The position numbers were made by a program, and so were the translations under genes. This document shows, one piece after another, positions 9,239 through 18,431 of a DNA stretch of 64,000 nucleotides. The stretch is from NCBI RefSeq assembly GCF_000626715.1, contig NZ_AQRA01000006.1:124001-188000 (forward strand), given 5' to 3'. Source of the stretch: Aquimarina atlantica (GTDB lineage Bacteria > Bacteroidota > Bacteroidia > Flavobacteriales > Flavobacteriaceae). Position 1 is the first letter of the stretch. Each line of letters starts with the position of its first letter. Under the pieces are notes generated by a model. The model made no database searches. It saw only the letters and a program-made list of their open reading frames with translations, and was not told the DNA's origin.

Positions 9239-10600
9239 GTGGAATACGCAAAAAACATACTAGAAACTATAGGGAACACACCATTAGTCCAATTAAATAC
9301 ATTGGTTAAAGATATAGACGCTTTGGTGTTGGCTAAATATGAAACTTTTAACCCAGGGAATTCTGTAAAGGATCGAATGGCTTTAAAAATGATAGAAGAT
9401 GCAGAAGCAGATGGTCGATTGCAGCCAGGAGGAACCATTATAGAAGGTACATCAGGAAATACAGGAATGGGATTAGCGTTAGTAGCTATTATAAAAGGGT
9501 ATAAACTGATTTGTGTAATGGCAGATAAGCAATCTAAGGAAAAAATGGATATCCTTAGGGCAGTAGGCGCAAAAGTGATGGTTTGTCCAACTAATGTCGA
9601 ACCTGATGACCCAAGATCGTATTATTCGGTTTCTAAGAGATTGGCAGAAGAAACTCCAAATTCCTGGTATGTTAACCAGTATGATAATCCTTCGAATGCA
9701 AAAGCACACTATGAAAGCACAGGCCCCGAAATCTGGAAACAAACAGATGGTAAAATAACACATTTTATTGTTGGAGTAGGTACTGGAGGTACAATATCTG
9801 GTGCAGGAAAATATCTAAAAGAAAAAAATCCAAATATTAAAATCTGGGGAATAGATACCTATGGTTCTGTTTTTAAGAAATACCATGAAACCGGGATTTT
9901 TGATGAAAACGAAATTTATTCATACATCACAGAAGGTATTGGAGAAGATATTCTGCCAAAAAATGTAGATTTTTCGGTTATTGATGGATTTACCAAAGTG
10001 ACCGATAAAGACGCTGCGGTTTATACTCAAAAACTTGCGAAAGAAGAAGGAATGTTTTTAGGTAATAGTGCCGGAGCGGCTATAAAAGGATTACTTCAAT
10101 TAAACGAACATTTTACCAAAGATGATGTTGTAGTCGTTTTATTTCACGACCATGGTAGTAGATATGTAGGGAAAATGTTTAATGATGATTGGATGCGAGA
10201 AAGAGGTTTTCTGGATGAGGAAGTATATACAGCCGATGATTTAGTAAAGAATCATATAGAAAAACCATTAGTTACTGTTAAGACAGAAGAATTGGTATCA
10301 CATGCTATAGAGCGTATGCGTAAATTTAAAATTTCGCAAATACCAGTAGTTGATAGTGATGGATTTGTTGGTTCTGTTGATGAAAGTGCACTTTTTACTG
10401 CTTTTTTAGATGATAAAAATACAGGTAGTACACCAATCAAAGATGTTATGAAAGATTCCTTTCCGATTGTAAACGCTAAAACTTCACTTGATGAGATATC
10501 TAAGCTTATTAAAAATGGAAGTTCTGCAGTTTTAGTTGAGTTAGAAAACGGAAAACACCACATCATAACAAAGTATGATGTTATTAGTCATATAAAATAA
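9239..10600 (+). CDS. Cystathionine beta-synthase (PLP enzyme with CBS pair)
   Basis: A 453-residue fold-type II PLP enzyme. The Schiff-base lysine is K44 in NSVKDR; the substrate loop EGTSGNTGMGLA and the phosphate-binding glycine loop VGTGGTISG follow. Two CBS motifs occupy ~335-453. The catalytic part resembles cysteine synthase, but the C-terminal CBS pair and length match bacterial cystathionine beta-synthase, which condenses homocysteine with serine (or cysteine) in reverse transsulfuration. The GTG at 9239 is the only start preserving the conserved N-terminus (ILETIGNTPLVQL). A terminator follows, so the gene appears to be a single unit. An O-acetylserine-dependent activity cannot be excluded. 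Confidence 0.88.
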   Translation: MEYAKNILETIGNTPLVQLNTLVKDIDALVLAKYETFNPGNSVKDRMALKMIEDAEADGRLQPGGTIIEGTSGNTGMGLALVAIIKGYKLICVMADKQSKEKMDILRAVGAKVMVCPTNVEPDDPRSYYSVSKRLAEETPNSWYVNQYDNPSNAKAHYESTGPEIWKQTDGKITHFIVGVGTGGTISGAGKYLKEKNPNIKIWGIDTYGSVFKKYHETGIFDENEIYSYITEGIGEDILPKNVDFSVIDGFTKVTDKDAAVYTQKLAKEEGMFLGNSAGAAIKGLLQLNEHFTKDDVVVVLFHDHGSRYVGKMFNDDWMRERGFLDEEVYTADDLVKNHIEKPLVTVKTEELVSHAIERMRKFKISQIPVVDSDGFVGSVDESALFTAFLDDKNTGSTPIKDVMKDSFPIVNAKTSLDEISKLIKNGSSAVLVELENGKHHIITKYDVISHIK

Positions 10601-10626
10601 ATTCTTATATTTAAATAATAATTCTC

Positions 10627-10670
10627 CCCCTCTATTAGCTTTTTTGTAAGCTAATAAAGGGGTTGTTTTT
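10627..10670 (+). terminator. Rho-independent terminator after cystathionine beta-synthase
   Basis: The arms 10627-10641 and 10648-10662 pair over 15 positions with one mismatch (CCCC outside, TTAGCTT inside) around a 6-nt loop. A T-rich run TTGTTTTT follows. Confidence 0.85.
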
Positions 10671-10746
10671 GTGTTTATTTATTTTTTTTAGCTACCAGGA
10701 ATACATCTACATGAGCTAAAAAAGATAGGTGTAAAATGATGGTGGT

Positions 10747-11727
10747 ATGTGTAAATATTTGTTTGATTTTTCTGATATAGACAAACTAAGTGACTATTTT
10801 AGATCACAACTCAGTCCAAATAGTTCTACTGATCGAATTTATTTCCCTCCAGAGATTGGAGAAGGGTATTTGTTGTATTATAAAATATCTCCAGAAGTCT
10901 TTCTTATTATAAACAATTATAAAGCTAATACAGATATTGAATATATTAGACGACCCATCGATGAAAAAGATATTATACTTCATTTTAGAAAATATGCTTT
11001 AGACCATCAATTAGAAGAAGACCAGATTATAAGCCAATATTCTGATAGTTATACTCCAGGAAATATGAGATGTATGGATGCTCGACAAGGAGAACAAGTT
11101 TTTATTACAAAAGGAGCAGAAGTGAAATCTACTATGATTGTATTAAAAAGCTCATATACCAAACCTTTTTTTTTAAAGAATAACGATATGGCAGAAAAAC
11201 TTGATAATTATATTCGTTATTCTCACCAACATATTAATAAATTTTATCTTTCGTATAAGCAATCGAGTCTTTTTGATCAAATTGTACAACCTGATGTAGA
11301 TAAGGTAGAGAATTACCTTTATTTTATTGCCAGAGGTGTTCGACTATTAGAAACTTTTTGGAAAGATGTATTAAGATGGGAAACAGAAAGCAATCCTTTT
11401 AGTATCAATTGCGGGCAAGTGGGTAATATTTATAAGGTAAGTGATTACCTCAAGAATAATCTTAAAGAACCTTTTGTTGGAGTTGATCAATTGGCAGCTA
11501 TGGCACATATGAGTCGTACGAATTTTTTTAATATGTTTAAAGAAATTCATAACCAAACTCCTTTAGAGTTTTTTAATAATAAAAGACTAGAAATTTCATA
11601 CAATATGATTATTGGAGAAGGCTTATCCATACGTGAAGTGATGGATACACTTAATTATTCTAATTCTTCAAAATTTAAAAAAGCCTTTTTTAATAAGTTT
11701 GATATCTACCCAGATATGAATACATAA
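10747..11727 (+). CDS. AraC-family transcriptional regulator
   Basis: A 326-residue regulator. The C-terminal ~100 residues form the AraC double helix-turn-helix (KVSDYLKNNL, then LAAMAHMSRTNFFNMFKEI with TPLEFFNNKRLE, and IREVMDTLNYSNSSKFKKAF). The first ~200 residues resemble the sensor half found in many Bacteroidota AraC proteins, without a signature I can name. It stands alone, and the next gene is convergent, so its targets cannot be inferred. There are three possible starts in the first few codons upstream; ATG at 10747 is the best fit. Lineage relatives often respond to siderophores or stress, but that is not shown here. Confidence 0.85.
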   Translation: MCKYLFDFSDIDKLSDYFRSQLSPNSSTDRIYFPPEIGEGYLLYYKISPEVFLIINNYKANTDIEYIRRPIDEKDIILHFRKYALDHQLEEDQIISQYSDSYTPGNMRCMDARQGEQVFITKGAEVKSTMIVLKSSYTKPFFLKNNDMAEKLDNYIRYSHQHINKFYLSYKQSSLFDQIVQPDVDKVENYLYFIARGVRLLETFWKDVLRWETESNPFSINCGQVGNIYKVSDYLKNNLKEPFVGVDQLAAMAHMSRTNFFNMFKEIHNQTPLEFFNNKRLEISYNMIIGEGLSIREVMDTLNYSNSSKFKKAFFNKFDIYPDMNT

Positions 11728-12095
11728 AATGTACAAACTCAGACTTTCCTACTTTTTTGGATATGTATAAAAATAAAGATGGTCGCCAAAAATGGCAACC
11801 ATCAATAACCTAACACAAACTCAACTTAGCTTAGGGTTTTGTAATCTTAATATTTTTAGAATGAATTAATTTTCCCTTTAATTCATAACAAAGTAAAGAA
11901 ATGAATTTGTGCTTAAGTTTTCCATTAATACATAAAATCTTACCAATAGTACATTTTTGTAAGGAATTAACTTGATTTTAAGAATATTAAGTAGTAATCG
12001 TACTATTTAAAAGGAGTTAGTTCTGTGTTTTTTGTGTTTATAGCAACTTTTACCTTCTTTTTTTTGGGGGTACTAACTAATGTTAGTCTTTTGAA
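11728..12095. other. Intergenic region between convergent genes, no gene seen
   Basis: These 368 bp separate the AraC gene from the redoxin gene. No open frame of convincing composition is present. Contents: one hairpin suited to minus-strand termination (11778-11803) and a small weak hairpin (arms ACTAAC/GTTAGT, 12072-12087) followed by CTTTT on the plus strand. Confidence 0.6.
11778..11803 (-). terminator. Probable minus-strand terminator hairpin
   Basis: The arms GATGGT and ACCATC enclose a second pairing GCCA/TGGC with an A loop. Read on the minus strand it is followed by TTTATTTTTA, so it would stop transcription of the redoxin gene that lies about 290 bp upstream. Confidence 0.5.
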
Positions 12096-12950
12096 CTAAA
12101 GACTTTGTTGATCAATAATTTTTAAAAATATTTCTGGTTCTGGTCGTACCCTATAATTATTAGTAAGGTCTGCGAAGATTATTTTTCCCTCCTTATTAGT
12201 TATGATTACAGTTGGCATTACAGTATCACTGTCATATCCTAATATTTGGAAACCCATGGGGAGACCATTTTTTGAGAAAATTTGTAATTGCTTAGCAACT
12301 TTGTTTCCTTGATCCACCAAATAATTAAAATTTAATCCAAATTTCTTTGCTAGAGATTTAGTATGCTTATGAGGTTGAGGACTAATAAGAACTATATTTA
12401 TATTTCTTTTTTCAAGTTCTTTATATTGTAAAGCAATTTCTTTGATCTGTGCCATGCATAATGGGCACCAGTTTCCGCGATAGAATAGAAAAATTGATGG
12501 ATTTCCTATAAATTTAGAAGTGTGTATATTATTTTTTTCTGAATCCTGTAATTCGAGTTCTGGTAACCGATCGCCTACTTTAATCACTGTATTTTTTTCT
12601 CTATCCTTAAAAGTAGAATACCATCTTATATATAAGATCCATCCTAAAAATAAACCAACCCCTGGTAGAGATCCGTTTAAATCTTGTTCGATAACACCAC
12701 CATATAGAAGACTAATTAAAAAACCAATGGCAATAGGTAGTGTATATTTTTTTAGGTTAGCATCAGTTCTTGCAACGGGTTTTACAAAGAATAAGCCAAA
12801 GAGTGTTACAATAGAAAGCGAAATAATTAACCTTCCTATATACCTATACGATACTCCATGATCAATAAGATGTATAACACTGTCAATAGCAAAGTAAAGA
12901 GCAATTACTGGGAAAACAGAAATAAAAATAGACTTTAAAATATTAGTCAT
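12096..12950 (-). CDS. Membrane-anchored peroxiredoxin-like (AhpC/TSA) protein
   Basis: A 284-residue protein in two parts. Residues ~5-110 hold about four hydrophobic helices. Residues ~123-284 form an AhpC/TSA thioredoxin fold with the motif FYRGNWCPLC, in which C162 and C165 are the candidate redox pair. The cysteine in a CxxC setting, the RGxWCP context and the QPHKHTKSLAKKFG segment match the peroxiredoxin-like family that reduces peroxides or acts as a thiol-disulfide enzyme. The topology would tether the redox domain to the inner membrane; which side it faces is not certain. It is transcribed alone. The membrane domain is unusual for this family. Confidence 0.8.
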   Translation of the reverse strand: MTNILKSIFISVFPVIALYFAIDSVIHLIDHGVSYRYIGRLIISLSIVTLFGLFFVKPVARTDANLKKYTLPIAIGFLISLLYGGVIEQDLNGSLPGVGLFLGWILYIRWYSTFKDREKNTVIKVGDRLPELELQDSEKNNIHTSKFIGNPSIFLFYRGNWCPLCMAQIKEIALQYKELEKRNINIVLISPQPHKHTKSLAKKFGLNFNYLVDQGNKVAKQLQIFSKNGLPMGFQILGYDSDTVMPTVIITNKEGKIIFADLTNNYRVRPEPEIFLKIIDQQSL

Positions 12951-13094
12951 TTATATATAGATTTAAAAAGTAGTCAATGTTATTCAATAGAACTTACAGG
13001 ATTTTAATAAATTTTAGTAATTTCATCATCTAAATTTTAGAAAAGCTATTCTTCTTATTTTCTATCCTACCCGAAATATTTAGTAGCTAATACC

Positions 13095-13112
13095 ACCTGT
13101 TTGCTTACAGGT
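13095..13112. repeat. Short palindromic element upstream of the DUF2851 gene
   Basis: The arms ACCTGT and ACAGGT flank a 6-nt loop. The form resembles small CCTG-type palindromes scattered in Bacteroidota intergenic regions, but this is from memory and the copy number cannot be checked here. Confidence 0.35.
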
Positions 13113-13145
13113 AGGTCTGATAATTATAAACAATATATAGAATAT

Positions 13146-14438
13146 ATGACTGAGGATTTTTTACAATACCTTTGGAAATATAAAAAATTTGGGTTTGTAG
13201 ATCTAAGAACAACAAGGCATGAGGAGCTTATACTTCAGCAAGTGGGGACGCACAACATAGAAAGCTCTGGACCCGATTTTTTTGATGCAAGACTTATTAT
13301 CCAAGGGCAGAAATGGGCAGGGAACGTTGAAGTGCATATCAGATCAAGTGATTGGTATGTTCATAACCATGAGAATGACCCTGCATATGATAATGTGATT
13401 CTTCATGTAGTTTGGGAAGATGATGTAGAAGTTTACAGAAAAGATAACTCGATTATACCAACATTACAACTTAAAGAATACATAAGAGAAGAACTATTAA
13501 TTCGTTATAAAAAACTCTTTGATAAAAGCGCTCAACAATGGATTAGTTGTGATAGACAGCTCCCCGAAGTTTCACGTTTTATGTTATCAAATTGGCAAGA
13601 AAGATTGTATTTAGAGCGACTAGAGAAAAAATCGACCTTAATTTTAAAACTTCTAAATGACTCTGCAAATAATTGGGAAGCTGTGTTGTTTAAGCTATTG
13701 TCTAAAAATTTTGGTCTAAAAACAAATGGAGCAGCTTTTTTTAGCCTGGCAAATTCAATAGATTTTGTAGTGCTTAGAAAATGTAGAGGTCAACTAGAAG
13801 AATTAGAAGCCTTATTTTTTGGTCAGGCAGGCTTCTTAGAGGTTGATATAGAAGGAGAGTATTTCAACACCTTGAAAAGAGAATATCAATTTTTGAAAAA
13901 TAAATATCAATTAAGTACCGGTAGAGTAGAACCATTTCATTTTTTTAGATTACGACCACCCAATTTTCCAACGATACGATTGGCGCAATTGGCAATATTA
14001 TATTTTGAAAACCACCAACTCTTCAGTAAAGTAATTAACAGTAATAAAATTGAAGATTTTTATGCTCTTTTCGCTGTAGAAACCAGCAAATTTTGGCAAA
14101 ACCATTATACTTTTGAAAAAGAATCAAAAACAAGTAAGAAAAAATTAACCAAAGCATTTATAGACTTGCTACTGATTAATACAATTATTCCTATAAAATT
14201 TGTATATGCTAGAAGTGTAGGACAAAATCCCGAAGAAGATATTTTTGAATTAATTACTAAATTACCTTTTGAAAAAAATAGCATTATTAGCAATTTTACA
14301 GACTTAAATGTGCCAATTGAAAATGCAATGCACTCTCAAGCTATGATTCAACTCAAAAACACATACTGTGATCAAAAAGCATGTTTAAAATGTGCAATCG
14401 GGAATTATTTATTAAATGGTGAAGAGAATTTAGGATAA
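13146..14438 (+). CDS. DUF2851 family protein
   Basis: A 430-residue protein of the DUF2851 family, widespread and nearly always single-copy in Bacteroidota; its function is unknown. The conserved N-terminus is MTEDFLQYLWKYKKF, so I choose the ATG at 13146; the frame could extend to a TTG at 13101, but that region contains the palindrome and is not family-like. Recognisable blocks are GPDFFDARLIIQGQKWAGNVEVHIRSSDW (split across ~45-80) and a C-terminal cysteine cluster CDQKACLKCAIGNYLL, which may bind a metal. The next genes follow after 17 bp, suggesting co-transcription with pspC and the channel gene. Confidence 0.85.
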   Translation: MTEDFLQYLWKYKKFGFVDLRTTRHEELILQQVGTHNIESSGPDFFDARLIIQGQKWAGNVEVHIRSSDWYVHNHENDPAYDNVILHVVWEDDVEVYRKDNSIIPTLQLKEYIREELLIRYKKLFDKSAQQWISCDRQLPEVSRFMLSNWQERLYLERLEKKSTLILKLLNDSANNWEAVLFKLLSKNFGLKTNGAAFFSLANSIDFVVLRKCRGQLEELEALFFGQAGFLEVDIEGEYFNTLKREYQFLKNKYQLSTGRVEPFHFFRLRPPNFPTIRLAQLAILYFENHQLFSKVINSNKIEDFYALFAVETSKFWQNHYTFEKESKTSKKKLTKAFIDLLLINTIIPIKFVYARSVGQNPEEDIFELITKLPFEKNSIISNFTDLNVPIENAMHSQAMIQLKNTYCDQKACLKCAIGNYLLNGEENLG

Positions 14439-14455
14439 TATAATTATTTTGCGAT

Positions 14456-14677
14456 ATGCTTTATAATCTAAGACAATTTTTAGAACGTAACGGATTTTAT
14501 GTTTCCTCTAGGTTAGCCGATAGGTTAGGGATGCGAGCAAAAAATGTTCGTTTATTCTTTATTTATTTAACCTTCGCCACTGTAGGGTTAGGTTTTGTAA
14601 TATACATTAACCTGGCATTTTGGTTAAAATTAAAAGATTTGGTTTATACTAAACGAACTTCAGTATTTGACCTATGA
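14456..14677 (+). CDS. Small PspC-domain membrane protein
   Basis: A 73-residue protein with the PspC-like order: a basic amphipathic start, then a single hydrophobic segment (~30-56) rich in valine and glycine. PspC proteins belong to the envelope-stress response and often sit at the inner membrane. It lies 17 bp after the DUF2851 gene, and its last four bases overlap the potassium-channel gene (ATGA), so translation of the two is likely coupled. The small size means a stand-alone PspC domain without the usual regulatory extension. Confidence 0.75.
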   Translation: MLYNLRQFLERNGFYVSSRLADRLGMRAKNVRLFFIYLTFATVGLGFVIYINLAFWLKLKDLVYTKRTSVFDL

Positions 14678-15690
14678 AAAAGATCTATAGATGGGGAATG
14701 CCAAAAATATATATTGCATTAATTTTATTAATTATAGTAACTGCAATTGGTGTATTAGGATTTCGGTTTTTTTCTGACTATTCTTGGGTAGATGCCTTAT
14801 ATATGACAGTTATTACTTTATCTACTGTGGGCTTTGGAGAAGTTCAACCGTTAGATGATAATGCAAAGTTATTTACTGTATTCCTTATCTCGACCAGTGT
14901 GGCCATATTTGCATACTCTGTATCAGTAATAACAGAATATATTGTAAGCAAAAATGATCCTAAAAGACTTCAATATCGAAAAACACAAAAAATGATACAT
15001 CATATTGAGAATCATATTATTATAATTGGTTATGGCCGTAATGGTAAACAAGCTGCTGCCAAATTGTTAGCATATAATAAACCATTTATCATTATCGAAA
15101 AAGACGAAGCAGTAATAGAAAGGTATCAAAATGAAAACCTGTTTTTTCTAAAAGGTAATGCCACAGAAGATGAAGTATTAATAGAAGCAGGTATTAAGAG
15201 AGCTGCTTGTTTAATATGCACATTACCAGAAGATGCAGATAACTTGTTTATTGTACTTTCTGCAAGACAAATTAATAAAGGACTCAAAATAATTAGTAGA
15301 GCTTCGCAAGATACTTCTTATAAGAAAATACGATTAGCCGGTGCAGATAATGTTATTATGCCGGATCGTATTGGTGGGGATCATATGGCGTCATTAGTAG
15401 TGGTGCCCGATTTAATAGAATTTTTAGATAACCTTTCTATTGTAGGTAAAAGATCTATAAATATCGAAGAGATTTCTTTTGAAGATATGTTTGATGATAA
15501 AATAGAAAGAACTATTCTTGATATCGATATGAGATCCAGAACAGGATGTACCATTATAGGTTATAAATCGCCCGAGGGAGAATATATTGTGAACCCAGAA
15601 GCTAATACCTTATTAAAACCAAGTTCTAAGATTGTAGTTTTAGGTCGTCCAGAGCAAATTAATCTTTTAAATAAGGAGTTCGATATTTGA
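14674..15690 (+). CDS. Potassium channel with RCK/TrkA-N regulatory domain
   Basis: A 338-residue ion channel subunit: two transmembrane helices (~12-30 and ~68-88) flank a pore loop whose selectivity filter reads TVGFGE (~49-54), the K+-channel signature in Kch/MthK form. A Rossmann-type TrkA-N domain follows (GYGRNG, ~115-120), then a TrkA-C-like domain (~255-338). Such channels are tetramers gated by nucleotide or calcium binding to the RCK ring. The start codon overlaps the previous stop by four bases. The DUF2851-pspC-channel trio probably forms one operon; I see no link in function. Confidence 0.88.
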   Translation: MKKIYRWGMPKIYIALILLIIVTAIGVLGFRFFSDYSWVDALYMTVITLSTVGFGEVQPLDDNAKLFTVFLISTSVAIFAYSVSVITEYIVSKNDPKRLQYRKTQKMIHHIENHIIIIGYGRNGKQAAAKLLAYNKPFIIIEKDEAVIERYQNENLFFLKGNATEDEVLIEAGIKRAACLICTLPEDADNLFIVLSARQINKGLKIISRASQDTSYKKIRLAGADNVIMPDRIGGDHMASLVVVPDLIEFLDNLSIVGKRSINIEEISFEDMFDDKIERTILDIDMRSRTGCTIIGYKSPEGEYIVNPEANTLLKPSSKIVVLGRPEQINLLNKEFDI

Positions 15691-15789
15691 GAATTAGAAA
15701 CATTTAACATCTAAAAAAATTGTAAACAAGTGTTTTTTTTACCATCTTGCTCACTTCTTAACAATTAAATTCAATTAATTCACAAAATC

Positions 15790-17391
15790 ATGAAGAGAAT
15801 TCTTCTTTCACTTTTAGCACTTACCATTCCATTTTTTACATTCGCACAAGAGGTCACAGAAAAGGGGCTTGATCAGAAAATCGATGAAGGTTTTAAACCT
15901 GTATCCGATTTTTTCTCTGCGGTAATTTTCTTTGAAGTTTTTGAAGGTGCTCCGTTCGTTATTATATTATTAGTATTAAGTGCATTGTTTTTTACATTGT
16001 ATTTTGGTTTTCCTAATATAAGATATTTTGGAAAAGCTATTAATGTAGTACGAGGAAAATATGATGATGTTGAAGGGCATAGCTTAGGAGATCCATCGGC
16101 TGCGGTAGACGGAGATATAAGAGATACTATACGTGATGAGTCTAAAGAAGGAGAGGTTAGTCATTTTCAAGCATTGGCAACAGCAGTTTCGGGTACTGTG
16201 GGTAATGGTAATATTGCGGGGGTAGCCTTGGCAATTGCACTTGGAGGACCAGGCGCTACATTTTGGATGATTATTTGCGGATTATTAGGAATGTCTACCA
16301 AGTTTGTAGAATGTACTCTTGGAGTTCAGTATAGAGATGTAGGAGAAGATGGTACTGTGTATGGAGGCCCTATGTATTACCTAAGTAAAGGATTGAAAGA
16401 AAGAGGATTTAAAGTTCTAGGAAAAGTTGCAGCAGTTATATTTGCTATATTTTGTATAGGAGGATCTTTTGGTGGCGGTAATGCAGCACAATCTAATCAA
16501 GCTACTGTTGTTTTAAAGGAGCTTTTAGAACTACAAAGCACAGGAGCAGGTTTTTGGATTGGAGTTATTTTAGCAATTCTTGTAGGAATTATTATTATAG
16601 GAGGAATTAAAAGAATTGCTTCGGTAACAGAAAAAGTAGTTCCTTTTATGGCTATCTTATACTTGTTAGCTTGTTTATATATAATTTTCGGTAATTTTTC
16701 ATTGGTCGATGATGCAATAGGCTTGATTATTAGCGAAGCTTTTAACCCAACAGCTATTGGAGTAGGAAGTATTATAGGAGTTCTATTAGTGGGTTTTAAA
16801 AGAGCTGCATTTTCTAATGAGGCAGGAGCAGGTTCTGCATCTATTGCGCATTCTGCGGTAAAAACCAAATATTCTGCCAGTGAAGGACTTGTTGCTTTGC
16901 TAGAGCCTTTTATCGATACTGTAGTGATATGTACGATGACAGCATTAGTAATTATTATTTTCAATTTTGGTGGTGCATTTGAGTATGGAGGAGATGGTTC
17001 TGGAGCTGTTTTTATTGATGGAGTACCTTATGAAGGTGCAGGGATAACTTCTATGGCTTTTGCAAAATATATACCTTACTCTAATGTGTTTTTAACCATT
17101 GCAGTAGTATTATTTGCGGTTTCAACCATGATTTCATGGTCATATTATGGTTTACAGTCCTGGAAATTCTTGTTCGGTAGAGGTAAAGCTGCTGATTTAA
17201 CGTATAAGCTATTATTTTTAACCTTCGTAATAATTGGAGCAGCAGCTAGTATGAGTTCTATTTGGGCATTCTCTGATGCAATGATTTTTGCAATGGTATT
17301 CCCAAATATGATAGGATTGTTCTTCTTGTTCCCAATAGTTAAAAAACAACTATCTAGATATTTTGAGGCAATAAAAGCATCAAAAAGCTAA
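15790..17391 (+). CDS. AGCS-family sodium:alanine/glycine symporter
   Basis: A 533-residue transporter with about ten hydrophobic helices. Family blocks present: GTVGNGNIAGVALAIALGGP, GGPMYYLSKGL, IGGSFGGGNAAQSNQ and FSNEAGAGSASIAHSAV. It should import small neutral amino acids with Na+. Unusually it begins with a cleavable-looking signal peptide (MKRILLSLLALTIPFFTFAQ) before the first helix; this is common in Bacteroidota members and suggests an N-terminus exposed outside the membrane. A long perfect hairpin 24 bp after the stop is the likely terminator and reaches into the next gene. Confidence 0.9.
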   Translation: MKRILLSLLALTIPFFTFAQEVTEKGLDQKIDEGFKPVSDFFSAVIFFEVFEGAPFVIILLVLSALFFTLYFGFPNIRYFGKAINVVRGKYDDVEGHSLGDPSAAVDGDIRDTIRDESKEGEVSHFQALATAVSGTVGNGNIAGVALAIALGGPGATFWMIICGLLGMSTKFVECTLGVQYRDVGEDGTVYGGPMYYLSKGLKERGFKVLGKVAAVIFAIFCIGGSFGGGNAAQSNQATVVLKELLELQSTGAGFWIGVILAILVGIIIIGGIKRIASVTEKVVPFMAILYLLACLYIIFGNFSLVDDAIGLIISEAFNPTAIGVGSIIGVLLVGFKRAAFSNEAGAGSASIAHSAVKTKYSASEGLVALLEPFIDTVVICTMTALVIIIFNFGGAFEYGGDGSGAVFIDGVPYEGAGITSMAFAKYIPYSNVFLTIAVVLFAVSTMISWSYYGLQSWKFLFGRGKAADLTYKLLFLTFVIIGAAASMSSIWAFSDAMIFAMVFPNMIGLFFLFPIVKKQLSRYFEAIKASKS

Positions 17392-17404
17392 AAAAATATT
17401 CTTT

Positions 17405-18283
17405 ATGAATTATAAAAAATCCCATTTCGAAATACACTCACGTTTTCGAAATGGGATTTTTCTTTTATCAATTATCCTATTTGCTGCGCTTATAGCATAT
17501 TATTTTTACCCAAAGTCTTTCTCTCAACAGTATAGTTTTGCAGAGTTAACCTCTTTTCAACAACAGATAGACTCGCTTAAGAGTATCGCCGAACAACAAA
17601 AAAAACAATATCGTCTACAACCTTTTAACCCAAATTTTATCTCAGACCATAAAGGATATACACTAGGACTTTCTACAAGTGAGCTAGATCGACTTCATGC
17701 ATACAGAAATGATAATAAATGGATCAATTCTATTGCGGATTTTAAAAAAGTAACTCAGGTTTCTGATTCGGTTCTTTCGGTTATATCTCCTTTATTTAAA
17801 TTCCCTGCATGGACAAAAAAGAGTAATAAAGAGGGGACAAGGAAATATGCTAAGAAGAAATTTCCAATTAAATCGTATGATCAAAAAAAAGATTTGAACA
17901 CAGTTTCTAGAGAAGAACTAGAGCAAAGTATTGGCCTACCCGATTTTGTTGCAGATAGAATAATCAAATATAGAAATAGTATAGGAGGTTTTACTCTCGA
18001 TATTCAACTTGAAGATGTTTACGGTCTATATGATAATCAGAAAGATAAAATTTTATCTATGTTTACGGTTAAGACACCAAAAAAGATAAAAAAAATAAAT
18101 GTCAATACGGCGTCAGTCAATGAGTTAGTAGAAATACCATATTTTGATTTTGAAATGGCGTTGGATATTAAAGAATTTATTGAAGACAATGGGAATATCT
18201 TAAACTTTAACGAATTAGAAGAAATTGAGGGTTTTTCTCTCAAAAAAATAGATAGAATAAAGTTATATTTGACATTGAATTAA
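17405..18283 (+). CDS. Helix-hairpin-helix (ComEA-like) protein
   Basis: A 292-residue protein with one N-terminal helix (~18-36) and three ComEA-type helix-hairpin-helix repeats in the C-terminal half (DLNTVSREELEQSIGLP, INVNTASVNELVEIPYF, FNELEEIEGFSLKKIDR). Such repeats contact DNA backbone non-specifically; ComEA proteins bind incoming DNA in natural transformation. The start MNYKKSHFEIHSRFRNGIF matches the N-terminus usual for flavobacterial homologues, so ATG at 17405 is kept, even though an 18-bp terminator-like hairpin covers codons 4-19. The exact role is not proven by sequence. Confidence 0.75.
   Translation: MNYKKSHFEIHSRFRNGIFLLSIILFAALIAYYFYPKSFSQQYSFAELTSFQQQIDSLKSIAEQQKKQYRLQPFNPNFISDHKGYTLGLSTSELDRLHAYRNDNKWINSIADFKKVTQVSDSVLSVISPLFKFPAWTKKSNKEGTRKYAKKKFPIKSYDQKKDLNTVSREELEQSIGLPDFVADRIIKYRNSIGGFTLDIQLEDVYGLYDNQKDKILSMFTVKTPKKIKKINVNTASVNELVEIPYFDFEMALDIKEFIEDNGNILNFNELEEIEGFSLKKIDRIKLYLTLN
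17415..17469 (+). terminator. Strong terminator hairpin inside the start of the helix-hairpin-helix gene
   Basis: The arms 17415-17432 and 17444-17461 are perfect 18-bp complements with an 11-nt loop. A T-rich run (TTTTTCTTTTATC) begins within the 3' arm. It lies 24 bp after the agcS stop and is entirely within the next coding sequence. Confidence 0.75.
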
Positions 18284-18431
18284 GAATCATTAAAAAATTG
18301 CTACGAATTTTGATAAATCATTAAAATAATAACTGATTCATAAACCCATTTTATGGATTTAGGTTTTATTGTATTGAGGAAGTAATCATTATATGTAGTA
18401 ATATGTTAACTAAAAAAAAGAAGGTTGTCAT

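Noticed and set aside
13101-13145. Upstream TTG start of the DUF2851 gene
   Set aside because: The added 15 residues overlap a palindrome and do not match the family N-terminus; ATG at 13146 fits.
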